From contig NZ_CP013438.1 of NCBI RefSeq assembly GCF_001718795.1, positions 1,240,001 to 1,304,000 of the forward strand: 64,000 bases of DNA. Reading direction: 5' to 3'. The stretch is from Burkholderia latens. GTDB taxonomy: Bacteria > Pseudomonadota > Gammaproteobacteria > Burkholderiales > Burkholderiaceae. Below the pieces are notes generated by a model. The model was not told the origin of the DNA. It ran no database searches and was given only the letters and a program-made list of their open reading frames with translations. The position numbers were made by a program, and so were the translations under genes. Position 1 is the first letter of the stretch; every line of letters starts with the position of its first letter. Of this stretch, positions 50,120 to 59,527 are shown one piece after another.

Positions 50120-50914
50120 ATGACCCGAAACGACATCGATTTCGCCTGCACCGGCTGCGGCCGATGCTGCCATGACCTGCGTATTCCGCTGACGGTGGCC
50201 GAGGCCACGGCATGGGTGCAGCGCGGCGGCGGCCGCGTCGAACTGCTGTGCGACGCGATGCCATGGCCTGTCGAGCCCGCGCCGGACGATGCATTCGCCG
50301 CGTACAAGCGCGCGCGTTCGTCGCCTGCGCTCAGCGGCACGCTGCCGATACGCGTCACCGTCGTCATCACCGCGTCGCATGCGGGGCCATGCCCGAACCT
50401 GCTCGGCGACCTGCGCTGCGGGATCTACGACGAACGGCCGCTGGTGTGCCGGATCTATCCGGCCGAAGTCAATCCGTTCGTGCCGTTGACGCCGGACGGC
50501 AAGGCGTGCCCGTCCGACGCGTGGCAGCATGCGCCGCTGATGCGAGGCGGCACGATCGTCGATGCGCTTACACGCGAGAACGTCGCGCGCGCAAGAGCCG
50601 CGAGCGAGGCCGAAACGCCATTGCGCGCGCGACTTGCCGCGGCGCTCGGAATCGATACGGCGGCTGTTGCGAACGAAGGCTTCGCGATTCACGCGCCGCC
50701 GGCCGACGCGCTGCTGGCCGCGCTGCACGCGCTTGGCGCGGGCAGTGACGCGGCGGCGGCCGCCGAGCCCGAGCCCGCGCCGACAGGGTGGACGCTGCTG
50801 ACGAATCGCACCGTGACCGCCGACACGCTGCGATCGGTCGGCGCGGCAAGCCGGCTCGCGTCCGACGAAGCCGGCGCGCGCGGCCGCTATCTGGGTTTCC
50901 ATCCGGCCGCCTGA
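50120..50914 (+). CDS. YkgJ-family cysteine-cluster protein
   Basis: A 264-residue protein with the YkgJ zinc/iron-chelating signature. Cys10, Cys13, Cys16 and Cys17 are in FACTGCGRCC. Later come GPCPNLLGDLRCGIYDERPLVCRIYP and KACPSD. The family is presumed to bind a metal centre, function unknown. The C-terminal third (about 180-264) is Ala/Pro-rich and beyond the domain. It lies 30 bp after the UDG-like gene, probably in the same transcript. Confidence 0.82.
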   Translation: MTRNDIDFACTGCGRCCHDLRIPLTVAEATAWVQRGGGRVELLCDAMPWPVEPAPDDAFAAYKRARSSPALSGTLPIRVTVVITASHAGPCPNLLGDLRCGIYDERPLVCRIYPAEVNPFVPLTPDGKACPSDAWQHAPLMRGGTIVDALTRENVARARAASEAETPLRARLAAALGIDTAAVANEGFAIHAPPADALLAALHALGAGSDAAAAAEPEPAPTGWTLLTNRTVTADTLRSVGAASRLASDEAGARGRYLGFHPAA

Positions 50915-51060
50915 TTGCCCGGTCGGCCGCCCTGCGCGCACTGACGGCGCGGATCGCTGGCCGCCGCGGCCGGCATCCGCGCATTGCGGGGCGGATTCCG
51001 GCCACGCGCGGTTCGCTGTACCATCGCGGCTCAACCGCGTCACGACCAGCAGAATCCTTC

Positions 51061-52002
51061 ATGCCCTCCACCGCCCCGCCGCGCCTGTACGGGATGCCCG
51101 AACGCAGCGACCGGCTCGACTTCTACATTCGCGACCAGGCGTCGCGCCAGGCGATCACCGAGCCGCACCGGCACGCGTATTTCCAGATCCAGTTCAACCT
51201 CGGCGGCGACACCGAGCAGCGCATCGGCGGCGTCACGCGGCCGTTTCCGCGCGGCGCGCTCGCGTTCGTGCTGCCGCATCGCGAGCATCTGATTCCGCAT
51301 CCTGCGGGCGCACACTTCATCGTGATCAACTTCAGCCAGGCGTTCCTGCGCGCCGATCTCGACGTCGATCCGCTCGATCTCGAGGATGTGCCCGCTCACC
51401 GCTTTCCCGAGCTGACGCCGTTCCGCTTCCAGGAGCATCTCGACTTCATCCTGACCGGCGATGCGTTCGACGAGGCGCGCCGCCTCGCGCTGTGCATGCT
51501 CGACGCCGACCGCGTGCGCACGTTCGGCTCTACCACGCTGCTGCGCGGCTACCTGTTGCAGTTGATCGGGCTCGTCTGCACGCAATACGCCGGTGCGCTC
51601 GACAAGCTCGCGCAGCGCGGCGCCCAGCGCGCGGGCAGGCGCGACGCGCTCGCGCGCGTGCTGCGCCACGTGCGTGCGAACCTGACCCGCGAGGATCTGA
51701 CGCTCGCGGCAACCGCGGAGGCCGCGTTCCTGTCGCCGAACTACCTTGCGCACCTGGTGCGCAAGGAAACCGGCAGCACCTTCACCGATCTCGTGACCGA
51801 GCGCCGCATCGCGCTCGCGCAGTCGCTGCTCGCGCATACGAGCCGGCGCATCGCGGACATCGCGCGCTCCGTCGGCTTTCGCGACGAAGGGTATTTCGCG
51901 CGACGCTTCCGCGCGCGGGTCGGCGTGTCGCCGAAGGCGTACCGGGACGCCAACGCCGCGCTGCCGGCGCCGCCGGAAACGCCGGCCGTCGACGACGCGT
52001 AG
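51061..52002 (+). CDS. AraC family transcriptional regulator
   Basis: A 313-residue regulator. The N-terminal cupin-like sensor domain contains ITEPHRHAYFQIQFNLGGDT. The C-terminal double helix-turn-helix is LAATAEAAFLSPNYLAHLVR and TSRRIADIARSVGFRDEGYF with ARRFRARVGVSPKAYR. The ATG at 51061 fits the domain start. It stands 130 bp upstream of the FAH-family gene on the same strand and may regulate it. The effector could be an aromatic-acid intermediate, which is inference from the neighbour. Confidence 0.88.
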   Translation: MPSTAPPRLYGMPERSDRLDFYIRDQASRQAITEPHRHAYFQIQFNLGGDTEQRIGGVTRPFPRGALAFVLPHREHLIPHPAGAHFIVINFSQAFLRADLDVDPLDLEDVPAHRFPELTPFRFQEHLDFILTGDAFDEARRLALCMLDADRVRTFGSTTLLRGYLLQLIGLVCTQYAGALDKLAQRGAQRAGRRDALARVLRHVRANLTREDLTLAATAEAAFLSPNYLAHLVRKETGSTFTDLVTERRIALAQSLLAHTSRRIADIARSVGFRDEGYFARRFRARVGVSPKAYRDANAALPAPPETPAVDDA

Positions 52003-52131
52003 TTTTGTCCCGTTAAAACGCAGTTTCGTCGCATTCCTGCGCACGCGCGTCGGATATCGTTCCATCCATGCCGGCCCGCGGCGCGTTGCGCGGGCGCCGG
52101 CATCCGTCCACTTGTCGAACGAGGCCATCCG

Positions 52132-52830
52132 ATGTCCGCATACGTGATCGACGCCGCCGAGCGTCCTTCCATTGAAGTCGAGCAGTCGTCCGCGCGCTTT
52201 CCGGTGCGCCGCGTATTCTGCGTCGGCCGCAACTACGCCGACCACGCGCGCGAAATGGGCGCCGATCCCGACCGCGAACCGCCGTTCTTCTTCATGAAGC
52301 CGGCCGATGCGATCGTGCCGGCCGCCGGCACCGTCCCGTACCCGCCGCTGACCGGCGATCTCCATCATGAAATCGAGCTCGTCGTCGCGATCGGCAAGGA
52401 CGGCCGGTCGGTCGATCCGGCCGACGCGCTGACGCACGTGTGGGGTTACGGCGTCGGCGTCGATCTCACGCGCCGCGACTTGCAGGCGGAAGCAAAGAAG
52501 CTGAGCCGCCCGTGGGACTGGGCGAAAGGTTTCGACGCGTCGGGCCCCGTGACCGCGCTGCGCGCCGCCAGCGCGACCGGTCATCCGGCGAGCGGCCGGA
52601 TCTGGCTGGCCGTCAACGGCGACACGCGCCAGCAAGGCGATCTCGCCGACATGATCTGGCCGGTGCCCGACGTGATCGCGTATGTGTCGCGCTCGGTCGG
52701 GCTGAAGGCAGGCGACCTGATCTTCACCGGCACGCCGGCCGGTGTCGGCGCGCTGCAACCGGGCGATCGCGTGACGGGCGGCGTCGATGGCGTGGCCGCG
52801 TTCGAGTTCGTGGTGGGGGCCAAGCCGTAA
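52132..52830 (+). CDS. Fumarylacetoacetate-hydrolase family protein (fumarylpyruvate-hydrolase-like)
   Basis: A 232-residue FAH-fold hydrolase. FCVGRNYADHAREMG, PPFFFMKPADAIVPAAGTVP, the metal-ligand segment DLHHEIELVVAIGKDG and GDLIFTGTPAGVGALQPGDR are all typical. The size and FMKPADA motif resemble fumarylpyruvate hydrolase of gentisate catabolism and YcgM. No other ring-cleavage genes are in the window, so the substrate is open. It is likely cytoplasmic, Mg/Mn-dependent, and acts on a 2,4-diketo acid. Confidence 0.88.
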   Translation: MSAYVIDAAERPSIEVEQSSARFPVRRVFCVGRNYADHAREMGADPDREPPFFFMKPADAIVPAAGTVPYPPLTGDLHHEIELVVAIGKDGRSVDPADALTHVWGYGVGVDLTRRDLQAEAKKLSRPWDWAKGFDASGPVTALRAASATGHPASGRIWLAVNGDTRQQGDLADMIWPVPDVIAYVSRSVGLKAGDLIFTGTPAGVGALQPGDRVTGGVDGVAAFEFVVGAKP

Positions 52831-53106
52831 GGCGGTTGTGCACGCACGCGCGGCGGGACGTTCATTCGGCGGCCGTCGCGTGGTGTCGATTGGCGCCGGT
52901 TGCAGCTGCCCCCCGCCGGTTGCCACGCCGAACGCTGCGCGCGTGTATCGCGGCTGTGCTTCCGAGCCGGTCGATCAAGCGTCATGCTCGCGCGCATCAA
53001 ACCTCGCCCGCACGTGGCCGCCCACCGGACGAGCGCCGGCAACATCATCACGGCTTGCCGCGCACGAGCCGATTGCGCGAACAATCGGCAGCGCCCCGTC
53101 GACGCA

Positions 53107-54735
53107 CTACCGCGCCCGCACCGACACGAACTTGCGCGCGTTGTCGCGCTGGATCAGCACCGCGATCACACCGCCTTTCGCTTCGAGCATCGGCACGTCG
53201 TCCGGCGTTTCGAGCAGCGTGTCGTTGAGCTCGAGAACGACGTCGCCCGGCCGGATACCTGCCCTCGCGGCCGGCCCGTGCACCGCATCGACCATCATCC
53301 CGACCGCCAGGCCCGTCGAGCGTCGTTCGGTGTCGCTCAGCGCGTGCATCGTCAGCCCGAGCCGGTCGCCGGTGTCGACCGGTCGTGTGGCGGCCATCGC
53401 GACGCCGGCGGCAGCAGCGGTGCCGACCGCGCCGGCGGCGCCAACGCCGTCGACGCTACCGATGCCGCCCGCAGCGCCCGCGACGGCTGCGTTGTCGATT
53501 GCGTCGCCGGTTGCATCGCCCGTTCCGGCCCCGGTGACGGTCAGCACCATCGGCGTGCGATTGCGGATCAGCCGCAGCGGCGCCTTCGCGCCGGCCGGCA
53601 GCGCGGCGGCCAGATCATTCAGCTCGGCCGACCGGCCGATCGGCCTGTCGCCGAACTTCACGATCACGTCGCCGGCTTTCACGCCGGCCGCGGCGGCGGG
53701 CGAGCCGGGGTCGACGCCGTTGACGAGCGCGCCGGCCGGGCGCCGCAGGCCGAACGCTGCGGCCAGCCCCGCGCCGACATCCTGCACGTCGACGCCCAAT
53801 ACGTTGCCTGACGACGCGCGCTGCGCCTGCGCATTGGCCCGCATCTGCGCCTGCGCCTGCGCACGCACCTTCATCGCGAGCGCGATCGGAATCGCGAACG
53901 TCGTGCTCGCGTAGCGTTCGGCGCCGGTGTAGACCTGCATCGCGATGCCGATCACGTCGCCCGCGCGATTGAACACCGGGCCGCCGGAGTTGTCGGGATT
54001 GACCGCGATGTCGGTCTGGAAGAACGGAAACGCGCTGCCGTCCGGCAACGCATGGGCGGTCGCGCTGACGATACCGGCCGTGACCGTGTTGCCCGACCCG
54101 TCCGGCGCGCCGAGCGTCATCACCGGTTCGCCGGCGCGCACGCGCGACGAATCGCCGATGCGCACGACCGGCAGCCTCGTCGCATCGACGTGCAGCACGG
54201 CGACGTCGCTCTGCGGATCGACGGCCAGCACGGTCGCCTTCAAATCACGACGATCGGCCAGCCGCACGGTCACGTCGGTTGCATCGGCGACGACGTGCGC
54301 GGATGTGAGGATCAGCCCGTCCGCGCTGACGATGAAGCCTGAGCCGCTGCCCGCGATCGCGCGCGGCGACGTATCGGGCGCCGGCGCCGGCGAGCTCTGC
54401 ATCGTCGGCAGCGGCGCGCCGCGCCGGAAGAATGCGGCGAGCGGATCGTCGGGATCGAGAATTGCGAAGGACGGGCCGCCGGCCTGCTGATCGGGCGCGG
54501 CGGTCATGATGGTCACGACCGCCGGGCCGTAGCGCTCGACGATCGCCGGGAAGTCGACCGGCATCGAGTAACGTGGCGCGACCGGCCGCTCCTTGGCGAC
54601 CGGCGATGCGGCGGATGGCGCGGCGGTTGCGGCGGTCGCGGCAACGGCAGGCGGCGGCGCCGACCACAAGACCGCAAACACGCCCCCGATCAGCGCGCTG
54701 CGAAGCACGGCGCGAGCAAGCGTCTGGCGAACCAC
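53107..54735 (-). CDS. HtrA/DegP-like (S1C) protease with two PDZ domains and altered oxyanion loop
   Basis: A 542-residue exported protein. The signal peptide (AVLRSALIGGVFAVLWSAPP) precedes a trypsin-like domain with His147 (LTSAHVVAD), Asp177 (PQSDVAVL) and Ser250. The loop reads NPDNSGG, so Asp248 replaces the conserved oxyanion Gly of the GNSGG motif. A PDZ domain (about 320-410) is followed by an Ala/Gly-rich linker of about 50 residues and a second PDZ (about 455-540). The start is GTG at 54735 with GGGAGG upstream. It is expected to work in the periplasm as protease or chaperone. Its activity may be weakened. Confidence 0.87.
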   Translation of the reverse strand: MVRQTLARAVLRSALIGGVFAVLWSAPPPAVAATAATAAPSAASPVAKERPVAPRYSMPVDFPAIVERYGPAVVTIMTAAPDQQAGGPSFAILDPDDPLAAFFRRGAPLPTMQSSPAPAPDTSPRAIAGSGSGFIVSADGLILTSAHVVADATDVTVRLADRRDLKATVLAVDPQSDVAVLHVDATRLPVVRIGDSSRVRAGEPVMTLGAPDGSGNTVTAGIVSATAHALPDGSAFPFFQTDIAVNPDNSGGPVFNRAGDVIGIAMQVYTGAERYASTTFAIPIALAMKVRAQAQAQMRANAQAQRASSGNVLGVDVQDVGAGLAAAFGLRRPAGALVNGVDPGSPAAAAGVKAGDVIVKFGDRPIGRSAELNDLAAALPAGAKAPLRLIRNRTPMVLTVTGAGTGDATGDAIDNAAVAGAAGGIGSVDGVGAAGAVGTAAAAGVAMAATRPVDTGDRLGLTMHALSDTERRSTGLAVGMMVDAVHGPAARAGIRPGDVVLELNDTLLETPDDVPMLEAKGGVIAVLIQRDNARKFVSVRAR

Positions 54736-55003
54736 GGCGCACCTCCCTGGGCAGTCGACGCGTCAACCGGCGCAACACGCGCGGACGCCCGACAAGCACT
54801 GGTACACCTCTCCATTTATAGACCACGCCGCGTTGGGAAAATACGAACCGAAACCCGGACGCGGCACAACCACGCGGCGGCCGAACCGCGACCATGCGCC
54901 TTTCGGACAAAGTACGCGGTTCGTCAATCCGAACATCCACTGCACGGCGGATTCAGGTGCCGATATTCATGCCCGCTGCGCGCACACCGCACGCTTGTTC
55001 AAA

Positions 55004-55243
55004 TCAATGTGCATTCAGTTGCACGACCTGCTCGAGCGACGCCGAGACGACGTTCAGCACGTGCCGCACGACTTCTTCTTCCGTCATCCCGGAATCCAGA
55101 TATGCGCGCACGTTCACCGACCGGGGCTGGCGGGACCCGCATTCGTCGTCGACGATGTAGATCTTGGCCGTATCCGCGCCTCCCGGCAAAAATATCTGGA
55201 CCGTTCGCGTGCCGACGACCCTGCACATGCTCAAAGAGCCCAT
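55004..55243 (-). CDS. Small hypothetical protein
   Basis: A 79-residue soluble, slightly acidic protein. Predicted strand-rich first half (TRTVQIFLPGGADTAKIYIV) and helical second half (TEEEVVRHVLNVVSASLEQV). GGAGACG precedes the ATG at 55243. The composition is clearly protein-like. A palindromic element sits directly upstream. No family was recognised and the neighbours give no functional clue. Confidence 0.65.
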   Translation of the reverse strand: MGSLSMCRVVGTRTVQIFLPGGADTAKIYIVDDECGSRQPRSVNVRAYLDSGMTEEEVVRHVLNVVSASLEQVVQLNAH

Positions 55244-55260
55244 CGTGCGTCTCCGATCAT

Positions 55261-55275
55261 TGAGTAATGAACTCA
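55261..55275. promoter_or_regulatory. Palindromic element upstream of the small gene
   Basis: TGAGT (55261-55265) and ACTCA (55271-55275) flank 5 nt, 18 bp before the start codon at 55243, in an AT-richer patch. It may be an operator or a leader hairpin. Confidence 0.35.
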
Positions 55276-55488
55276 GTATGCGCGGGTACGGCGGGCGTAA
55301 TTCACTTATAAGCGCGCACTTTTGGAGGTCCTGTCGGTAAATCGAACGTTGCCGCGTACTTTTCGACTTGCTTGCATCGGCCGGTATGTCGAGCAAGTCG
55401 CGTTTGCCGCCGGCAACCGTGACGCCGTCATCGGCAACGCAATGCGACCACGACCCGCGCGACTTCCGCGGACACCGCATGCGCAGGA

Positions 55489-56361
55489 CTACGCCAACAA
55501 CAGGAAATTGCGCACCACCGCCGACGGATCGTCGCGCCGCGACGCGATCGCGAGCTTCGCGCGCAGTCCGTCGCCGGCAACCGGCCGATACGCGACGCCC
55601 GCGACCTGCACCTGCGTGATCGCCTTCGGCACGATCGACACGCCGAGCCCGGCTGCGACCAGCATCACCGCCGACGCGATCTGCGGCGCGGGCTGCGCCA
55701 TCCGCGGCTCGAAGCCGGCGGCATTGCACGCCGCGACGATATCGTCGAACAGCGCGCTGCCCGCTTCGCGCGGCACCTGCACGAACGCCTCGTCGGCGAG
55801 CGCGGCGAGGTCGATCCGCCGTCGCTGCGCGAGCGGATGTGCGATAGGCACCGCGACGAACATCGGCTCTTCGTCCCAGTCGGCCGCCACGAGCGTATCG
55901 GCGATCCGGCGCTCCGGGCGCACGATCGCGACATCGAGACGCCCGGACTCCAGCGCCTCGAGCAGCACACCGGAAGTCGCCTCCTGCAACGTCAGTTCCG
56001 TATCGGGAAACGCTTCGCGAAACCGGCGGATCAGATCGGCGACCTTCGAATTGAAAGCCGCCGTGCCCGTAAAGCCGACGCGGAGCTGGCCGATTTCGCC
56101 GCGCGCGGCCCGCATCGCGGCTCGCGCCGCACGTTGCGCGTCGTCGAGCACGCGTCGCGCCTCGTCAGCGAACACCTGGCCCGCCACCGTCAGCTCGGCG
56201 CCGCGTGCGGTTCGCTTGAACAGTTCCACGCCGAGTTCGTTCTCCAGCGCCTTGATCTGCTGGCTCAATGGCGGCTGCCCGATGCCGAGCGTTTCCGCGG
56301 CTTTCGTGAAGTTCGATGTGGCGGCAACGGCCAGAAAGTATCGGAGATGCCGGAGTTCCAT
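55489..56361 (-). CDS. LysR-type transcriptional regulator
   Basis: A 290-residue LysR regulator. The helix-turn-helix region is MELRHLRYFLAVAATSNFTK with GIGQPPLSQQIKALENELGV, typical of the BenM/CatM-like subgroup. An effector domain follows (LRVGFTGTAAFNSKVADLIR, GLGVSIVPKAITQV). The ATG at 56361 is the canonical family start. It is divergent to the MFS gene at 56518 with a 156-bp gap containing AT-rich CATAT repeats. Control of the transporter is likely. Confidence 0.9.
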   Translation of the reverse strand: MELRHLRYFLAVAATSNFTKAAETLGIGQPPLSQQIKALENELGVELFKRTARGAELTVAGQVFADEARRVLDDAQRAARAAMRAARGEIGQLRVGFTGTAAFNSKVADLIRRFREAFPDTELTLQEATSGVLLEALESGRLDVAIVRPERRIADTLVAADWDEEPMFVAVPIAHPLAQRRRIDLAALADEAFVQVPREAGSALFDDIVAACNAAGFEPRMAQPAPQIASAVMLVAAGLGVSIVPKAITQVQVAGVAYRPVAGDGLRAKLAIASRRDDPSAVVRNFLLLA

Positions 56362-56517
56362 GCGCGACAGGGATCTCTCTTTGATGCGGGATGGATGGCT
56401 GCGGCGCCCGCCGCAGGCCAGTGGCAAAACATATCGCCACGGTTCTTTTCATATATTGGACATATGTTTGAGCGTGCGCAAGAATTTGGACATTCTCCTG
56501 CCCAACGGGTGCATGCC

Positions 56518-57771
56518 ATGTCTTCTCCTGCGATGTCATCCGCCGAGACCCGCACCGGCGGCGGCGCCGCCGATGCGCTGCCCGCCGGCGTGTCGCCGCG
56601 CTCGGCTGCGTACAAGCGCATCGCGCTCGCGCTGTTCCTCGCCGGTTTTGCCACCTTTTCGCTGCTGTACTGCGTGCAGCCGCTGCTGCCTGCGTTCGCG
56701 CGCGAATTCGGTATGGGCGCGGCGTCGAGTTCGCTGTCGCTGTCGCTGTCGACCGGAATGCTCGCGGTGTCGATCCTGTGCGCCGGCGCGCTGTCCGAAC
56801 GCGTCGGCCGACGCGGACTCATGTTCGCGTCCATGACGCTGGCCGCGCTGTTCAACCTGCTGGCCGCGATTTCGCCGAACTGGAACGGGCTTCTGGTGTG
56901 GCGCGCACTCGAAGGCTTCGCGCTCGGCGGCGTCCCGGCGGTTGCGATGGCCTATCTGGCCGAGGAGATCGCCGCCGACGGACTCGGGCTGTCGATGGGG
57001 CTCTACGTCGGTGGCACCGCGTTCGGCGGGATGATCGGGCGGATCGGGATGAGCGCGCTCGAAGAGTATTTCTCGTGGCGCACCGCGATGTTGACGATCG
57101 GCGTCGTCGACCTCGTCGCGGCAATCGCGTTCGTGATGCTGCTGCCGCCGTCGCGACGCTTCGTGAAGCGGACCGACCTGACGCTGCGCCACCACCTGCG
57201 GCTGTGGAATGCGCAACTGCGGCACGCTCGGCTGCCGTTCGTGTTCGCGATCGGCTTCCTCGTGATGGGCGCGTTCGTGACCGTCTACAACTACGCCGGC
57301 TTCCGCCTGACCGCCGCGCCGTTCAATCTGAGCGCGACCGCGTGCGGACTGATCTTCGGCGCGTACCTGTTCGGGATGGTGTCGTCTTCCAGCGCGGGCG
57401 CGCTGGCGGATCGGCTCGGGCGCGCGCCCGTGCTCGTCAGCGGCATTCTCGTGTTCGCGGCCGGCCTCGCGCTGACGCTGTCGCATTCGCTCGTCGCGAT
57501 CATCGTCGGAATCGTGCTGATCACGATCGGCTTCTTCATCGCCCATGCAGTCGCGAGCGGCTGGGTCGGACAACTCGCCGGTTCCGCGAAGGGGCATGCG
57601 GCGTCGCTCTATCTGCTCGCGTATTACGTCGGATCGAGCGTGCTCGGCTCGGTCGGCGGCACGTTCTGGCAGCACGGCGCGTGGGGCGCGGTGGTCGCAT
57701 ACGTGGCGGTATTGCTCGCGCTCTGTCTCGCGGCGGCGCGTACGATCATGCGCGCGGAACGCGTGCAGTAA
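56518..57771 (+). CDS. MFS transporter, YnfM-like
   Basis: A 417-residue, 12-helix major-facilitator protein. TM1 is LALFLAGFATFSLLYCVQPL. Motif A is GALSERVGRRGLMFAS and its repeat is GALADRLGRAPVLVSG. This matches the YnfM/CynX-like group of arabinose/drug-type MFS exporters. The ATG at 56518 is taken. ATG 56533 is an alternative. The frame continues open upstream, without coding character. It is divergent to a LysR regulator. The substrate is unknown. Confidence 0.87.
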   Translation: MSSPAMSSAETRTGGGAADALPAGVSPRSAAYKRIALALFLAGFATFSLLYCVQPLLPAFAREFGMGAASSSLSLSLSTGMLAVSILCAGALSERVGRRGLMFASMTLAALFNLLAAISPNWNGLLVWRALEGFALGGVPAVAMAYLAEEIAADGLGLSMGLYVGGTAFGGMIGRIGMSALEEYFSWRTAMLTIGVVDLVAAIAFVMLLPPSRRFVKRTDLTLRHHLRLWNAQLRHARLPFVFAIGFLVMGAFVTVYNYAGFRLTAAPFNLSATACGLIFGAYLFGMVSSSSAGALADRLGRAPVLVSGILVFAAGLALTLSHSLVAIIVGIVLITIGFFIAHAVASGWVGQLAGSAKGHAASLYLLAYYVGSSVLGSVGGTFWQHGAWGAVVAYVAVLLALCLAAARTIMRAERVQ

Positions 57772-57891
57772 AGCCGGTCACGATGCATCGCATCGGCGCG
57801 CAAGCAGCCATCCGCGCCGCTGCCGCGCTGCACTGATCGCTGCAGCGGTTCGCCGCGTGCCGGCCTGCATATCGGGCGGGCGCGACACGAT

Positions 57892-59364
57892 TCAATCGCC
57901 GGCGACACGCCGCGCGATCGCCGACAACGTCCGCAGCATCGGCGCGAACGCGTCGGCCGACGTATTGCCGAACCCGAGCACGAGCCCGTTCGTCGGGGAC
58001 GCCGGATGGATCGAAAACCCCGACAGCGGAAACGGTCCGATACCGTGCTCGCGCGCCGCTTCGACGATCGCGCGGTCGCGATAGCGCGCCGGCAGCCGCA
58101 ACGCCAGATGCAATCCGCACGGGCCGCCCTCGACCCGGTGCGGCACGGTGAACGCGTCGTCGAGCGCCGCGAGCAGCAATCGCCGCCGGTCGCGATACAG
58201 CCGGCGCATCCGTCCGAGATGCCGTCCGTACTCCCCGGTCTCGATGAAATCGGCCAGCGCAAGCTGCACGTGGCGCGTGCCGCCGCGCAGCATTTCCGGC
58301 AACGCCGGCCGCACCGCGGCCAGCAACGCGTCCGGCAGCACCAGAAACCCGATTCGCAGCGCCGGAAACATCGTCTTGCTGAACGAGCCGAGATAGACGA
58401 CCGGCGAATCGGCGGCGAGCCCGTGCAGCGCGCCGATCGGCTCGCCGGTGTGACGGAATTCGCTGTCGTAGTCGTCCTCGATGATCCACGCGCGATGCCG
58501 GCGTGCGGCATCGAGCAGCGCGAGCCGGCGCGAGATCGACAGCACCGCGCCGGTCGGAAACTGGTTCGACGGCGTCGTATAGACGAGCCGCGGCGTGCGT
58601 TCGCGCCAGTCCGCCTCGTGCGCGCGCAGCCCCTCCGCATCGACCGGCATCGGCACGACGTCGAGATCGGCCGCCTGCATCGCGCTGCGGGCGCCACGAT
58701 AGCCGGGCTCCTCGACCCATACCGTATCGCCCGGGTTCGTCAGCAACTGCGCGCACAGCGCGATCGCGCCCTGCGCGCCTTCGGTGATCACGATCTGTTC
58801 GGGCTCGCACCGCACACCACGCGTCACGGCCAGATGGCGGGCGATCGACTCGCGCAGCGCACGTTCGCCGAGCGGATCGCCGTACCCGAGCAGGTCGCGG
58901 CCCGCGCGGCGCAGCGCACGGTCGATCGCGTGCCGCCACGCATCCACCGGAAAATGCGACAGCGCGGGCACGCCCGGCCGGAAACCTTCCGATTCGCCGG
59001 TGCCGATCAGGCTCGGACGAATCCGGCCGAGCCGCTGCGCGACGGCCGGCGGCGCGGCCCGCCGGCGCGGCGCGGCCGGCCGCGACAGCCCGACTACCCG
59101 CGTGCCGCGACGATCCGATTGCAGGAAGCCCTCGGCGACGAGCTGTTCGTAGACGGCTGCCGTCGTGTTGCGCGACACGCCCAGCGTCTCGGCCAGCGCG
59201 CGCGTGCCGGGCAACCGTGTGCCGGCCGGCATCGCGCCGCCCAGAATCGCATCGCGCACGCGGCGCAGCAGCTGCCGCTGCAGCGATGGCGCACCGGCCG
59301 AGCGTGCGAGCGGCGCATCGAGCGGCAGCGGCGGCGCAGCGCCGGGGGAAATGGCAGTCGTCAT
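57892..59364 (-). CDS. MocR-type (PdxR-like) PLP-dependent GntR regulator
   Basis: A 490-residue regulator. A GntR winged helix (about residues 30-95: LPGTRALAETLGVSRNTTAA) joins a class-I aminotransferase-like domain with VYTTPSNQFPTG and the PLP lysine in LGSFSKTMFPALRIG (about residue 330). MocR proteins sense PLP or amino compounds and regulate adjacent genes. The ATG at 59364 fits the family start. It is divergent to the double-GNAT gene at 59528, with an inverted repeat between them, so that gene is the likely target. Confidence 0.9.
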   Translation of the reverse strand: MTTAISPGAAPPLPLDAPLARSAGAPSLQRQLLRRVRDAILGGAMPAGTRLPGTRALAETLGVSRNTTAAVYEQLVAEGFLQSDRRGTRVVGLSRPAAPRRRAAPPAVAQRLGRIRPSLIGTGESEGFRPGVPALSHFPVDAWRHAIDRALRRAGRDLLGYGDPLGERALRESIARHLAVTRGVRCEPEQIVITEGAQGAIALCAQLLTNPGDTVWVEEPGYRGARSAMQAADLDVVPMPVDAEGLRAHEADWRERTPRLVYTTPSNQFPTGAVLSISRRLALLDAARRHRAWIIEDDYDSEFRHTGEPIGALHGLAADSPVVYLGSFSKTMFPALRIGFLVLPDALLAAVRPALPEMLRGGTRHVQLALADFIETGEYGRHLGRMRRLYRDRRRLLLAALDDAFTVPHRVEGGPCGLHLALRLPARYRDRAIVEAAREHGIGPFPLSGFSIHPASPTNGLVLGFGNTSADAFAPMLRTLSAIARRVAGD

Positions 59365-59423
59365 CGGGTCGTCACGGCATGGAATCTGGACACGGGGGCG
59401 CCCCGGCGCAGCACGCGCGTGGC

Positions 59424-59459
59424 ACCATGAATATTCAGTACTCTGGCACTTCTCATGGT
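59424..59459. promoter_or_regulatory. Candidate MocR operator
   Basis: ACCATGA (59424-59430) and TCATGGT (59453-59459) are exact inverted copies with a 22-bp spacer. A TGAATATTCA palindrome overlaps the left arm. It lies midway between the divergent MocR and GNAT genes. Confidence 0.4.
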
Positions 59460-59527
59460 ACCTCGCCGGGACTACGATCGTCTGCATGCCGGCATGTCGC
59501 CGGCCGCCAACCGAAGCGAGATCGACC

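Noticed and set aside
57826-57847. CGCTGCA/TGCAGCG inverted repeat between convergent MFS and MocR genes
   Set aside because: Only 7 bp with an 8-nt loop and no T-run, so too weak to call a terminator.
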